Below the pieces are notes generated by a model. The model was not told where the DNA came from. It did not search any database and saw only the letters and a list, made by a program, of their open reading frames with translations. The position numbers and the translations under genes are program-made. A DNA stretch of 64,000 bases from Trifolium pratense (lineage: Eukaryota > Streptophyta > Magnoliopsida > Fabales > Fabaceae). The DNA is taken from assembly GCF_020283565.1 (NCBI RefSeq), contig NC_060063.1:18418720-18482719 (forward strand), written 5' to 3'. Below, in pieces: positions 45,501 to 59,628 of this stretch. The stretch's first letter is position 1; each line of letters opens with the position of its first letter.

Positions 45501-48500
45501 ATTCCCTACAGTTTAAACCTGTGTAGCCCATCTTTCATGTTGGCAGTTCAATATAATTTTGCATCTGTTTCTGTGAATGCAAAACAAGCATGGTGGTTGT
45601 AAGTTGTAACCTGTATGTTGGATTGCACTTGATAATTTTGATTTTAATTGAGTTTTGCCATGTTTATTTTATTTTTTCAGCCTGATGCTCCCAAACTAGG
45701 TACAATGATGGGTGTATTCATTCCATGTGTTCAGAGCATTTTGGGCATCATCTACTACATTCGTTTCTCTTGGTAACTTGCATGTTGCTTTAAATCTTAC
45801 CTCAAATAGTAGATTATCTTTACTTCTTTTTGGAACCAAATATTTGCATATTTAGGAGTGATATTGAAAATTCAAATATTTGCATTTAAATTTACAAATT
45901 AGTATATGAATACAACTTCATAAGAATTCCAGTTCAAATTTAAAAGATCAGAAGTAATTACTTCATTCATCAACTGTCATTTGCTTTGAGAAAACAGTCA
46001 ATCACATGGAAGGTTGTCAAACTTGAAAGTCTAGGCAAGGTCCTTTTATAAGAGTCTACTTAATTAGAAAATAATATTAAAAAAATCTATACTAATATCC
46101 AAACATAGTATAATACCATTAACACATCATGAACCCAAATAGCATATTAACTATGTAAACTCCGACATATCATGCATTTGGACTAAGCGGGTATTGCATT
46201 TGCAGGTAACCTTAATTAAACCAAGTAATACCAGCATAAGTTGATTATTTGTACTTGATGCTGCATTTAAATAATTGGTTTTTTTTTTTGGTTTACCTTT
46301 TGTATATGATTGAATTGGACTACTTTATTACTTTATCATAAGTCAAGTAGCCCAAAATGAGATGTTTTCTTTTCAATAATTGTCATTATTGTAGGATTGT
46401 GGGTATGGCTGGCATAGGAGAGACATTGGTTCTTGTTGCTATGTGTGGTACTTGTACGTTCCTTACTTCAATATCACTGAGTGCTATTGCAACCAATGGT
46501 GCCATGAAGGTAAGTGTGTGAGTATGTGGAACTGCCTTTTATTGGATACGAATGCAGTCTTTACCTTTTCTAAATTTGATTGTTAAAATTAACTGCACCC
46601 ACGTAATATGCTTTTTTTTTTTTTATAAATATTTTGGATTATTCCACAATTTGTTTAAACTATATTTGATAGTTAATTTGAAAATATGGAATTTCCTGTC
46701 ACGTGTTGCTCACCTTATGAAGCTAGTGATTTGTGTGAAGGGAATAATGATTAAGCATTTAATGTTTGAGTATTAGGAACACTGGTGAAGAGACTGTTTG
46801 TTTCAGATTATTTAATGAATTTTTTATTTTTTTTAAAAGATATAATAACTTGTTAAGATTATTCCTCTGTTTGTTTCGGTTTTTGGAAATAATTAAAATA
46901 TAAAAGGAATCAAAATATGATTATAATGAGAAACTGTTTTTAGTAGTTTCGAAGATATGGTATTAATGAGCGTAATAGTTTTTTTTTGGGTACATAATGA
47001 GCGTAATAGTTATAGATGAAAAAGTAGATTAATCAAGTGATATTCATTATTGTAGGAAAATACAAATTAGTTTTTGTTGTACACAAAAATTCCAAAGAAA
47101 AAATTCTCTACATTATTTTATCTTCAGATCACTTTTTTTAATCTCAAAATAACAGGCCAAAATTAGAGTAGTAATATCCTCCTTAAACCCATTGACTGTG
47201 GATTAGTCCCACTCCCACCTGCAAAGGATTTGAGCTCGTTGTGGTCTTCCAATATTGAAAATCTATGTGAGAGAAAATGAAAGACAAAGGGCTTGTTTGT
47301 TATAGATTTTTTCAAAATAGATTCTGGTTGTGTTACATAATTTTGAGTAAAAAAAATCTACAAAGAAATTTTTTATAAAAAAAACTTGTAATATTGGTGC
47401 TTTTTGTATTTATTGGCAAAAGCAAGAATTAAGAGATCATTTTGGTGCTTTTTGTATTTATGAGCTCCGTGCAAGGCTGACTTGCCTTCATGTAAGTCTA
47501 AGCATGGAAGTGATTGTGTATCCTCTCCCATATTTGCCAAGAGCAACTGATTCAACTGATCACTCGAATAAAAATTGTCCTTGATATAAAAGGACTGCAA
47601 CCATGAAAAGAACAACTGATCTTATTGCTCCTACAACTGAATAGACCTTGTTAACTTACCTAGATCTAGATCTTCCTCATTCAGCAGTTGGGAGGAATAA
47701 GCAGGATTCCCCACAAAAGCATCAACCTTTCGTAATAGGTTCAAAACATAGCTTCCAAAGAGGGAAGTTCTTATCGTCAAATTTCTTTGAGAACATGTGG
47801 GAGAATGCCACTGCTGCTTATGCAGAAAGTTGCGACAGAGAGAAGATGAATTATTTGTGGCAGCCGAGAACTTAAAGGTGTAGGGCTCATCATCAGTGAG
47901 TTTGCCAGAGGTAGAGGTGCCATATTGAAAATTTATGTGAGAATAAATGAAAGAAAGTTGAAGAGCGAATCAAGTTTCTGTTTGGAATGAAACGATTTTC
48001 AGATACACCCTAAGTATACAGAGAGAGATGGGAGAGGGTTAACTAACCCAGACACAGTTACAACTTTCTAACTATTTAACTGACTAAACTGAAAACTGTT
48101 TATACAGTTATCAGATAAGTACCCGAAGCTAACAGCTATTGGCAGTAGACATATACAAATAATGGCCTTGTATTGTGTCCACATAGCACATACCTACCAA
48201 GTTTTCAAAGAGTCCTTCATAAAGTTTCATGTAGATTGTTTTTGGTTACCCTTTGCCTCTAATAATGATGCATAGGTTTCAGATACAACATGTATTTGAT
48301 TACGGTGTTACATTATTCCTTAAAAAATTTAGGATATGATATGCTAATGATTTTTATATAAAAACATAAAAATAATAATGATATAATAGAATACTTATTA
48401 AAATTAAAACGATATAATGGAAATTTTATCAATAATTATAAATGATAATTGGTAAGAACTTGTAATATTTTTGTTACTTATATACACAGTCTCTTTTATT

Positions 48501-51500
48501 TTTTCAAAATTATAATGAGTATTTGATTATGAAAGTTTAAAAGGTTATAAATAAACAAGATTACAATGACACAAAGCATGTATGCTTTATGCTCAACCGG
48601 GTCAGACCGTTTTTAATTAAATATATATTTTTATATATTTTTTTAAAAAATAATACACAAAAAATAATATAATATTCATATTTCACACTATTAAAAGTTA
48701 AATTCATTCAACAAAATTTCTCATACTTTTTATTTGGTTACAAATTTTCTCAAACTTTTAAATATTCAAATGATAGAACAATTATTTACTTGTATTATTT
48801 AGTATATTTATTTGGGTTAAAAAAATAGTTATAGTTTATGATATTTTCTCTCCGGGCCCCCCATGTATCTTTTATACCCCCAATATTCCAATTTTGCCCT
48901 TGATAAAAACTTCGGTTCGCAGAAACCGAAATTTTTTCTAGTTCAAATTCAGGAAAATTTTGGTTAACAGAAACCGAATTTTTTTTTCAAGGCAAAAAAA
49001 ATTCGGTTCGTAGAAACCGAAGTTTTTATTGAAGGGCAAAAAAGTAAAATCCAGAGGGTGAAAAAGAACCATGGGGGGCCTAAAGAGAAAATATCATAGT
49101 TTATACATCATGGGCCCAACGCAAGCCCACTTCACTTGTTAACCTAATGCTACTTTGTTAAGAATGAAGCAGCCATATTTCACACTAGAAGAAAATAGAA
49201 GCAGCAGCTAGTCTCCATCATCTTCATTCATATTGTTTACTTAAAAAAAAAACAGTCATCTTTAAACTACTTTTCTCTCTTGCTCTAACAATGGAGCTTC
49301 ATTTTCTTATTATGGATCTCCATCTTGATAGATCTTCCCGTGTTTTATCTTTCTTCAAATTTTTCTCCTTTTCTAATTCTGACAGTTTCAACACTTCTGC
49401 GTCTTCATTCACTTTTAAGGTTTAACCAATAGTTTTAGCTTTATTTTGAGTGTATTTTATAAGGTATTTTATTTAAACCAATAGTCATCTTGTAGAAATT
49501 GAACAAAGAAGAAACAATGCATATGGAAAGCCGTATCTAATTTCTCTACCACTTCTTTTTTATCATTTCTTTGAACAAAAAAACAAAACACTGTTGAACC
49601 GCTAAAACCAAGCAAACTGCCGGTTTTCCGATTTTTTCCTGTCTTTTCGGGTTTTTAACCGGTTTTCCGATTTATACTCAGGTTCTTTTGCTGAGCGATT
49701 TTCAAGACTAACCAGACCGGATGCAGGTCCGGTTCACGGCCGAACCGGTTCGACCGGCCGGTCCGGTATAGTTGGAAAAAAAAGAAAAGATAGTGGACCT
49801 TGTAGGTTAGTCCTAAAAATAACCCTAATCCTATCAATGTATTGAGGACGATACAAGATGAAGTTTTGTTGGTCGGTACATCACAGGCCTCTTATTGGCG
49901 ATTTTCCATTTGATCAACTCATCGTATGACCTGTGATGACTTCTCTTGGGTGCGATTTGACCATCTTTTCGTCAATAAATGCCATTTTCATAAATTGAGA
50001 AAAGGAGTACTGTCTGGGTTGAACATTTTTTGTTGCACACGTTGGCTGCTTCTATCTTATATTCCCTGACTAACTCTATCTGGCCTTGGAAGGAAAAAAT
50101 AAAATTCCTATCGAAAAAGAGCCTTGATTTCCGCTGCTATTGCCTGAATGGAAGTTTCTGTCATTTAGTGGCAACTTCTGTTTGGAGATGGCTATTTATT
50201 TTGTTGGAAGTATTAACTGTCTATTAATTATGCTATGTGGGGCACAAAAAGGTACAGTATTTTAGCTTCAAATTTTAAAGTAAATCACAAAAATTGTGTT
50301 TGTTCTATGAGAATTTACATGTATTTAATATCTCTGTTCTTTTTATTTTTATCTCCATTCTTTTTATTTTTTATCTTGTGTTTTTTTTGCCTTTTTGTTG
50401 TATGTTTGAAAAATCTTGTAATAAAAAGTTTTTGCTAGAAAGCATTCTAAAAAAAAGTGATTTTCTGATTTTCCCTAAAAATTAAGTAAATCCATACATG
50501 CACTTAATTGTCTGCCATGTTCATTTATTAATGTAGTTAAGTCTTTCTCTTTTGTATGTTCTTCTCTAGGGTGGCGGACCATACTATCTAATAGGTCGTG
50601 CCCTTGGTCCAGAAGTTGGAGTTAGTATTGGTTTATGCTTCTTCCTTGGAAATGCAGTTGCTGGAGCTCTGTAAGTGTATAATATGAACCTTTTTTTTTA
50701 CTTTAAATATTTAATGGAGATCAGACTAGTAGGATGATGAATCAAGTCTTGCCAAATTGTAGTGTCATTGTAGCTCATTATGTACTGTGCAATGGATTCT
50801 GAAGTCTCTTGTTCGTTGTTTATGATTCTAGGTATGTATTGGGAGCTGTAGAAACGTTTTTGAAAGCAGTTCCTTCTGCTGGGATTTTTAGAGGTAAATG
50901 ACTAATGAATCTACAGTTTTTTTATGCAGAATTAAGTGTCTTTTATATTTTACTTATTAAATTTTTTAATACTGGCATGTTATTTCTCATTTACTGAATA
51001 TTGATGTTTTTGTTCAAACGTATATCTCCTACAATTGTCCTACTAATTATTTCTGCAATAAAATTCACCTCAAGAACCATGGTGTACACTGTACACTTTT
51101 GGAATTGTATTATTGTTAGTCTTGTTAAATAGTGGTTATAGCAGCACTATAGTACCTTAGTTTGGTGGAATTTGAACCTATGGTGCCAGCACGTAGGGTC
51201 ATACGATCCTATCATCCACCACCATAGTAGCGTGCTGCGATTCAAGATTTCTAGTGGTCGCCGTCGTGGTCAAGATTACGTGTTGATCGCAGGGTCGTAA
51301 ATCTTTCGTGGCTACACATTTCACAATGGGCCTTAATGAAATGGGCTGTGTTACCCTTCACTCGTTCGACCTCCCTCCAAACCACGAAAAGAAAAACCGA
51401 AACCCTATGACACCATTCTCCCCCCCTCCTGCGATTCCAGTCTTCCATCCTTGTTCGCCGTTCTCTCCTCCTCCTTGTGACTCTATTTCTTCTTGTAAAG

Positions 51501-54500
51501 GAGTTGTGTGGTTGTATATTTGTATATCACAATGAAGGTGTGTGTAAGTCACAAACGGAGACATAAGAATCTGGAAAAATGTAGGAGACATAGGATACAT
51601 TAAATAAATTAAATAAACAAAGGAGAGCTATCTAGTAGTAGAAGCCATAGAATATCCGAAGCAACACTAATCTTAATACGACAAAAATAAAAAACCATAG
51701 AATGCAGTAGCATTAGAAGCTGCTAAATGGGTAAAGTGGAAAACGGTTACAGACCTTGTTCAATTTGTAGTTCGTGAGATTGCGGTGGAAAATGAGGATC
51801 AAGTCATTAGGATTCCACTTAACAGTTCGGTTCTGTTTGAAATTAAGAACCGGTTCACCGAACCTTTAATTTGGTTTGGTTCAGTTCGAGAGATAATAGT
51901 AACAGTTCAGTTCAGTTCTTTTGAACTGCTGTTATGGTTTGTTTCGGTCCAGTTTTCTGCATAAACTGAACCATGAACAGTCCTAATTAATATTTTATGT
52001 TAAATATTAATAGAAACACCATATATTTCTTTTGTTTATTTTTACTTTTCATGCGTGTTTTTCTTTTTTCATTTTGCTTTAGGCATGCGCACAACAATTT
52101 CTTTTTCCTTTTTTTTTGCGTTGAGTGTAAGTATACTAAACAACTGTACTGTTATGCTATTTTGACAAAAAATAGGCAAGATGTTGAAGTAGGAAACTGA
52201 TCATTTAAATTTCTTTTTCCTTTATTTTTTCTGCTTTGCAAGTGCAGAGACTATCACGCAAGTTAATGGTACTGCAATTGCACAACCGATAGAGAGTCCA
52301 AGTTCACATGACCTGCAAATTTATGGGATTGTTGTGACTATTGTGTTATGCTTTATTGTATTTGGAGGAGTGAAGATGATAAATCGGGTTGCACCTGCAT
52401 TTCTCATACCTGTTTTATTCTCACTCATCTGCATATATTTGGGAATTCTCTTGGCAAAGGAGGATCAGCCCGCAGGTTTGTTTTATTCTCATTGTTAACT
52501 CTTCCTTCTGTAACCATTTTGTTTAGTTTCCATACTTTGGCTTCATCATAGACTCAAGTTCACATGTACTCTTTTTTTTCTTGTTTTTTTTTTCTCCGTA
52601 AGTTTTCCTAGTTTCGTAAGATTTGGTTGATTTTTAGGTGTAACAAATATTAGTTTATTTTCATAATATACTGTACTCTATAGTCTATCCAAAATAAAGG
52701 GGAGGCAGAAGTGAATGACAACCATAGGATTCCAGTATGAGCATGAAATGGAGGAATAGTTCAGCTGTACTTTTATGATAAATTTGTGACACTAGTTTAA
52801 AGGAAATTTTTTGTACGTAGCTATAAAAGATACAATTATTGTATGGAATTGACTGTTTGGCTTCAAAAAGCCGGTAAGAAAATGGGTGTCCCTAATATGA
52901 ACTTGGTCCAACTACAGACCCATTGGTGAAAAGAAATTGGCTCTTACTCCCTTCATGTTTTTTTTTTTTTCGTATTTTTTTTATATAAATTTTACTTGTA
53001 CTGATTTGTGCTATTGAATTTCTTTAATCCATTATTTTTTTTCCACTCTTTGCCATATTTATTTCAGAGGGAGTTACTGGGTTAAGTATGAAGACTATTA
53101 AAGAAAATTGGAGTTCAGATTACCAAAAGACTAACGATGCTGGAATTCCAGAACCTGATGGTTCTGTAACCTGGGATTTCAAGTAAGACTTTGTAGCCTT
53201 TTCTCATTTACTATCATTCTTTTATGCATTATATCTTTAAATATTTCTGCAAGAAGCCTAATTATCGATGTGCTTTGGATTTTACTTTATGTCAGCGAGT
53301 CATTTGTGGGAAAAGTCCTTCAACTTTTTTTAATTGATCTAAGTACTATATGGCGAACCTCAGCAGACATTATAATTGTATGAGTTTCATTTGACTAAAT
53401 ATGTACTACCTCCGCTCCTTTTATAGCTCCATTTGTAATTTTCACATTTCCCGTTTTAGTTCTTTAACAAGTGCCTTCTTGTTAGCAAGACCCTTATATA
53501 CATTTCATTTCCTACCCTATTTGTTTAGAGTGTTGAATATTAATTGGACTAAATCATATTTTGCTACAGAATGCTTTAAAACAATGTATTTGATATTTGC
53601 CATCTCTTAAGAGTTTATGGATCAAGTTAATGATTTGTGTTTTACTAGGGCTCCACAAGTTTATCCAAACACTCAAGTTTCATAACTTTACAATATATTA
53701 GCATTAATACTTCCTCCGTTCCTTTTTAAGTGTCTTTTTAGAATAGTAACACCAAATTAACAAAGTGTATTTTTGCACTTTATCTTCCTATTATACCCTT
53801 ATTTTAATCCACCAATAAATTCTTATTTTTTTGCACACACTTTCTCTTTCCAATAAATTTAATATATTATGTACCAAAAAAACACAAAAATTCAATATGT
53901 TATTTACCAATTTTTTTTTTAAAAAAACAAACTTTAGTTTTTCAAATATAGCAATAATTACTTTTATTGAAAAAGATAAGAGTAATTGACAATGAGTATA
54001 ATTGACAAACCATACCCTTAAAATACCAAAAGAAAAGTTAAATAGGAACGCTAAATCCGACGTTAAAAGACACCTAAAAAGGAGGTAGTATAATTTAAGA
54101 CCATTTCATATTTAATGCTTGTGCCTTGGGGATTAATTGTTTGACAAAAGGGTTGGTTTTGATATTGAAATGCTTTTTAATTTTTTAATTGTAATACGTT
54201 TCTGCCCCCAGTTCTTTGGTGGGCCTCTTTTTCCCAGCAGTGACAGGAATAATGGCAGGTTCTAACCGATCATCTTCTCTGAGAGATACTCAACGATCTA
54301 TTCCTGTTGGAACTTTATCTGCAACTCTTGTAACTTCTTGTATGTATCTTATTTCTGTGGTAATGTTTGGCGCCATTGCCACCAGAGAGAAGCTTTTAAC
54401 TGACAGGTACTTTTAGTCAAAAAGTTGTTTATGTAGCTTTTTCTTATAATATATAAGCATCAGCTCAAAATATCTACTTCCTCTGATTGTGCACCAAAGA

Positions 54501-57500
54501 ATTGAGGCATTCTTGAATAGGCACAAGGATATAGGCACAAGCCATAGGCACACACACACACACATCATTCAAAAAAATTAAAATAGTTACATCAATTAAT
54601 ATAATTTTAATCATTTTTTTCTTTAATTTTCTTTTGCTTATGTGAGTGTGCCTAAGAATAATTTATCTGGGCTTGTGTCCATGTTGGTATTTCTCCAAAG
54701 AATTCACTTATGTCACCATGCACAAACCCCTTTTTATCACTTCAATTTTCCCTTTAGCGGTTAGTTTGTCAATAACTGTCTGTATCTGGCAGTTCCTTCT
54801 TGGTTTTAAGCCGCAGATTCAGTGTTACCTTTTTTTGCTTTTTCTTTTTTGGGTGGGATATTCTTATAATCATAGATGTTGATGGATATTCTACTAACTG
54901 GTTTTATTTTGATTTGGAGTTTTATGCAGGTTGCTTACAGCTACAGTTGCCTGGCCTTTTCCTTCATTAATTAAAATTGGGATTATTCTTTCAACCATGG
55001 GTGCTGCTCTTCAGAGCCTGACCGGTGCCCCACGTCTGCTTGCAGCTATAGCCAATGATGATATTTTACCTATTCTGAACTACTTTAAAGTTGCAGATGG
55101 CAGTGAGCCACATATTGCTACCCTTTTTACTGCATTCCTATGTATTGGGTGTGTCATCATTGGGAATCTTGATCTTATCACTCCAACTGTGACCATGTTT
55201 TTCCTTCTGTGTTATTCTGGTGTCAACTTATCCTGCTTCCTTCTCGATCTACTAGATGCTCCTAGTTGGCGTCCTCGGTGGAAATTTCATCATTGGAGTT
55301 TGTCGCTTCTAGGAGCATTACTTTGCGTAGGTATGCTGCTTTCCTGTGCATATTTTCATAGATTTACTGCTTCATTTGTTTCTCTATCTCCCTGTTTTAT
55401 ACCTAATCTGGTGAAATCTGGAAGGCTACAGCAAGGACAGAAGAAAATCCTTTTCTGTAAATGTTAATATGATTGAAATGAAGTAGAACTAAATATCAGA
55501 GATAATAGTGCTCTCAAAGCACACCATTGGTGATGCACCATATATGACACTATCAATTTTATCTATAGGCAAAAGGATGAAGTGAGAATTCCTTTGTACA
55601 GTTTATAGTATTCAACTTTATGTCTTAGTCTTGTATCTAAAAGGGAAAAGAGCTGTGTACAGCTGATATTGCCACTGTACAAATCAAATACAGTTGTGTA
55701 ATACTGTATGTAATAACTACAATTAAAAACACCTTTCAATACAACTCAGTAGATGCTTATGAGTTATTACTGCTTCTGTTTCATTTTAAAGCTTGATTTT
55801 GTGGTGATCATTACCTTGTTTGCAATGCAGTGATCATGTTCCTAATCTCTTGGTCATTCACCGTGGTTTCTTTGGCCCTTGCAAGCCTTATATACAAGTA
55901 CGTGAGCATCAAAGGAAAGGCTGGGGACTGGGGAGATGGTTTCAAAAGTGCTTATTTCCAACTTGCACTTCGCAGCCTTCGGTCGCTAGGAGGTATATGT
56001 CTTAAAAATTCAATCATCTATGTGTCTCAAGTAGATGATATGATACTAAATATGGTAGCTTTGTTGATTTTGAGATGATGTATGATTTGATGCCTAAGAT
56101 AGATTTGGCTGAACCACTTTGATGTTCTCTTCCTTTGGAGTGACGAACCACGTCACAATAACTACCTGGTCTGCTGATGTTCTTTTCTCATCTAAGCTTA
56201 GAGGAGGTTTTATTAGAGTTGGTTAAGGTGATTTCATCACAATTGATCGGCCCATTGGCATTAATAGGCCCATTAAGAGGAAAGGGGGCGAGGTAGTTAT
56301 TGAGAGTGTTAATCATTTTTTTTCTTAATTACCATTATTTCTTGTTAGGAGAATGGCTTTATTCCATCCTTAACTTTCCTTATTAGCAGTATGGTATCAG
56401 TTCATTAACAGAAGATTTATCATCGTGTTGAAGGAGTTCTACGTTTTAATTCAATACAATTTTCTGTTCCTGTTGTAGTACCTATTAACCTTACCCTCAG
56501 GGTTGGTGAAATGAGTGAATTACTGTTATGGTCCTCAAACTTTAGGGATTGGCCACAATTTGGTTCCTCAAATTTACAAAATGGCAAATTAGTCCACCAA
56601 ATTGAAGATCACCGTCATTCAATGCAGTCCCTCCATCATTTAACAAAGTTAGAAAAGTTGAGTTAACACCTTTAGATCATGCTCAGTCGAAGCATGTTTT
56701 GAGAAATTTTGTTTAGGGCTTTTGTTGATATCTATTTAGCGACTCAGATTTATTAGAATTGATTGACAGATGGACTAAATTGATCGCGAGCCATCAATTT
56801 CAGGGTCTAATAAGTCATCAGTAAATTTTGGGTACCAAATTGCCCGGCTACACAATTTCAAGAACTAAAATGATGATTCACACTTGGATTTAGAGAAAAA
56901 GACAATAAGAATACCGTGAAAAATTGTTTTCTCTGCGCTTTTATGGTTTTGTAAAAAAGTGAAAGCTGAGAAAATGATATTAGTATAAAGACATTTTGTC
57001 TCTATATATATGTACATAAGGTGAGAAATTGCAGAGGATAAATTTGGTACTTGAGAAAATTGTGACTGGTTGGTTTATCCCATATTGTGTGCTGCAGAAG
57101 TTTTTAATTCTTTCTCTTGTTTTTTGATGCATCCAAGCAACAGAAGTGTGGCTTTGCTACACCATTTTTTCTCACTTCAACTCCTATCATGCGTAGTTGG
57201 GCAGAATGTGTAGCACCTACATGATTCCAACCTTGAATCACAGTACTTGAGATGGCTGTTGCTTTTCTAATATTGCATGATCATCTCTTGTTCTATTTTG
57301 TCATCTAAAGCTCGTATAATATCATACCATTTGGATAGGTCCTGTTTTCAATCATGCATAGCTGGCATTTTGTAGCACTGCCCTTTTTTTAACCTGTGCA
57401 CACATCTGAATTTATTCCACTCAAGTAACTTGTTTCCACTTATGTTTGTAGCAAATCAAGTGCACCCAAAGAATTGGTATCCAATTCCGCTTGTATTTTG

Positions 57501-58539
57501 TCGACCCTGGGGCAAACTGCCAGAAAATGTCCCCTGTCATCCAAAACTCGCAGACTTCGCTAACTGTATGAAGAAGAAAGGTCGTGGAATGACCATATTT
57601 GTCTCTATACTAGACGGGGATTACCATGAATGTGCTGAAGAGGCCAAGACAGCTTGTAAACAACTTAGTACCTACATTGAGTACAAGAATTGTGAAGGTG
57701 TGGCCGAGATTGTTGTAGCTCCTAACATGTCTGATGGTTTTCGTGGCATCGTTCAGACAATGGGCCTTGGTAATCTTAAGCCGAACATTGTGGTGATGCG
57801 TTATCCAGAAATATGGCGCCGGGAGAACTTAACAGATATCCCTGCCACCTTTGTTGGTATAATTAATGACTGCATTGTTGCAAACAAGGCAGTAGTTATA
57901 GTGAAAGGTCTGGATGAATGGCCAAATGTGTACCAGAAGCAATATGGTACAATTGATTTGTATTGGATTGTAAGAGATGGCGGTCTCATGCTACTTCTCT
58001 CTCAATTGCTTCTTACCAAAGAGAGCTTTGAGAGTTGTAAGATTCAGGTTTTCTGTATTGCAGAAGATGATGCAGATGCAGAGGGGCTAAAAGCTGATGT
58101 TAAAAAATTCCTTTACGATCTTCGGATGCAGGCAGAAGTCTTTGTCATAACCATGAAATGGGAAGAACAAGCGGATAGTGGGTCTCCGCAAGATGAGTCA
58201 TTAGACGCATTTACTAGTGCCAATCAAAGAATTGTTGATTATTTAACCCAAATGAAGGCAAGAGCAGAGAGAGAAGGTACCCCTCTTATGGCAGATGGTA
58301 AGACCGTGGTTGTGAACGAGAAGCAAGTCGAGAAGTTTTTATACACAACGCTTAAGCTGAATTCCATAATTTTGAGATACTCGAGAATGGCTGCTGTTGT
58401 GTTAGTAAGTCTTCCTCCCCCTCCATTGTGCCACCCAGCATATTTCTATATGGAGTATATGGATCTGTTGCTGGAGAATATACCAAGGATTTTGATTGTA
58501 AGAGGATATCGTAGAGATGTTGTAACTCTATTCACATAG
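42577..58539 (+). CDS. CCC1: Cation-chloride cotransporter (SLC12 family, plant CCC1)
   Basis: Thirteen exons with GT..AG borders add up to 2967 nt, 988 residues plus stop: 42577-42755, 43363-43512, 43911-43989, 45681-45772, 46395-46509, 50570-50670, 50832-50893, 52248-52475, 53068-53182, 54212-54406, 54930-55330, 55831-55992, 57452-58539. All phases join. The protein begins MGDSDVEGG. Residues about 1-135 are a cytosolic acidic/Ser-rich tail, about 140-625 the amino-acid-permease-type 12-helix transporter ([55 protein letters not shown]), and about 630-988 the SLC12 C-terminal domain. Exon 13 alone encodes the latter ([15 protein letters not shown]). The family carries Cl- with K+ and Na+ in electroneutral fashion. 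Arabidopsis CCC1 (975 residues) acts in endomembranes, affecting ion homeostasis and growth. The length fits. Intron 5 is 4.1 kb and holds repeats. No defect was seen. Confidence 0.95.
42811..43115 (+). repeat. Tandem repeat in CCC1 intron 1
   Basis: About 2.7 units of 107-113 bp, each holding GTGATAGAATTTTAGTGATG and GAAGCTAGTAATTTGCA. Confidence 0.85.
43990..45680 (+). other. CCC1 intron 3
   Basis: Contains a GC-richer patch (44580-44720) with GTTGTCAAAAGCGGCG and later GCGTCGCTAAAATAGCGC (45189-45206). These resemble legume repeats with AATAGCG motifs, also hinted at in intron 7 (51125-51150). It is probably an old transposon, but the borders are not clear. Confidence 0.35.
46510..50569 (+). 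other. CCC1 intron 5 (4.06 kb)
   Basis: Repeat-laden. 47250-48170 looks like degraded retroelement DNA: TATTGAAAATCTATGTGAGA at 47252 recurs as TATTGAAAATTTATGTGAGA at 47922. 48840-49095 is a Mutator-like MITE. 49620-49766 is a CCGGTT-rich patch. No gene is nested here with confidence. Confidence 0.5.
48840..49095. mobile_element. Mutator-like MITE (256 bp) in CCC1 intron 5
   Basis: Ends GATATTTTCTCTCCGGGCCC and (complement) GATATTTTCTCTTTAGGCCC. The TSD ATAGTTTAT is exact (48831-48839, 49096-49104). The interior has a series of small palindromes such as TTCGGTTCGCAGAAACCGAA. Confidence 0.9.
50894..52247 (+). other. CCC1 intron 7
   Basis: 51116-51320 has TTGTTAAATAGTGGTTATAG and CGTCGTGGTC-type text of an old repeat. 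51809-51990 is rich in GTTCGGTT/GAACCG and runs from TAGGATTCCACTT to AACAGTCCTAAT, like a degenerate hAT MITE, but no TSD was found. Confidence 0.4.
53710..54088. mobile_element. Stowaway-type MITE in CCC1 intron 9
   Basis: Ends CTTCCTCCGTTCCTTTTTAA and (complement) CTACCTCCTTTTTAGGTGTC, flanked by TA on both sides (53708-53709, 54089-54090). These features fit Tc1/Mariner-derived Stowaway MITEs. Confidence 0.85.
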
Positions 58540-58857
58540 CTTGAAATGGATTCTAGGACAGTAATCAAAATTCTACCTCACTGTTTATATTTTTGTAGCT
58601 TACATGCAAGGCTCATTCTTTGTACCAATTTTATTGATGAAGAGGATCTTTTGTATCCATCAGATAATATAGAAAGATGTGAAATTATAAATTCATTTTC
58701 TGGACTTTGTTGTAACTATTTCCTATCAGATGAGAACTGATCTTCGATATGCTCGTTTCCAAAATCTATAAGCAGAATAATGGCTATCTTTTGATAGAGT
58801 CGTTTGTTATTTTTTATTATTTGTTTCACACTATTTTTTCCAAAAACTAAAATATAT
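58540..58857 (+). other. CCC1 3' untranslated region/flank
   Basis: T-rich text with no new frame. Possible poly(A) signals AATAAT-like near 58777. The exact end of the transcript cannot be set by eye. Confidence 0.5.
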
Positions 58858-58859
58858 TA

Positions 58860-59076
58860 CTCCCCTCCGTCCCAAAACTTTAGTCATTTTAGAGTTTTGC
58901 ACATGAGTTAAGAAATAAAAAATATGACATTTTTAATAAAGAGAAGATTTCATTTAATGACTGAGTTTTTGTAAGGGTATAAATAGTAAAATATGATTAA
59001 TTGTATCTTAATTTCTTAAAAGAACTAAAGTTTTGAGATGAAAATAAAAAGTTAAAATGATCTGGTACACAAGGAG
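58860..59076. mobile_element. Stowaway-type MITE (217 bp)
   Basis: Left end CTCCCCTCCGTCCCAAAACT and right end ACACAAGGAG, flanked by TA (58858-58859, 59077-59078). Inner inverted text AAAACTTTAGTCATTT / AACTAAAGTTTTGAGA supports it. Confidence 0.78.
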
Positions 59077-59078
59077 TA

Positions 59079-59628
59079 TTTGTTGGAGAATTCAATATAT
59101 AAATAGATTTTTTAAACTAAATTAGGTTTTTTATCGTATGCTATTAAGATACATGTTAACATGACACTTATTTGATTGAACTCTCAACAATTATGCCCTT
59201 ATTATCTAGATTAATTGCTCTCAAGTCCCCCAAGTTTTGAAAATATCCCTTAGGATTGTTCAGAAGATATGTTTTAGAATTTGCCTGGATGGGATCCTAT
59301 CTTTTGAACTTGTCCATAATTAAATTTGTCATTACATGCTCCAAACTAACCAAAACATAATCACAAAACAATGAGGCCCGACCCTGATCATCTCTTCCTT
59401 GCCCCTAAACCACCTCATCAGACATCTTTCTTCATCTTTATCTACACAGAAATTGATAGTAAACATAAATCTACCATCCATCAATTTCTGTTGTTGTAGT
59501 TAGAGATTTCCATGGCCGCCGATCTCTTGACTGTGTTCATAGTCTCCATGAGAGGCTTGATGAAACCTTAACTACTAATAGGAATAATGATGAAACCATA
59601 AAATTATTAATTCATAAATCATCGTTGG
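59079..59628. other. Spacer, no gene seen
   Basis: AT-rich with a slightly GC-richer part (59350-59570) and no recognised product. Confidence 0.4.

Noticed and set aside
47648..47875. 75-codon frame in CCC1 intron 5
   Set aside because: It lies between direct repeats of retroelement-like text and has no recognised domain. It is more likely old element DNA.
53405..53430. Second Stowaway end (TACTACCTCCGCTCC) in intron 9
   Set aside because: No partner end was found before 53708, so it may be a truncated relic only.
57430..57451. ATG at 57430 as the start of a separate 369-residue protein
   Set aside because: A splice acceptor at 57450-57451 joins this block in phase to exon 12. It is exon 13 of CCC1, and the first codons of that frame are intron.
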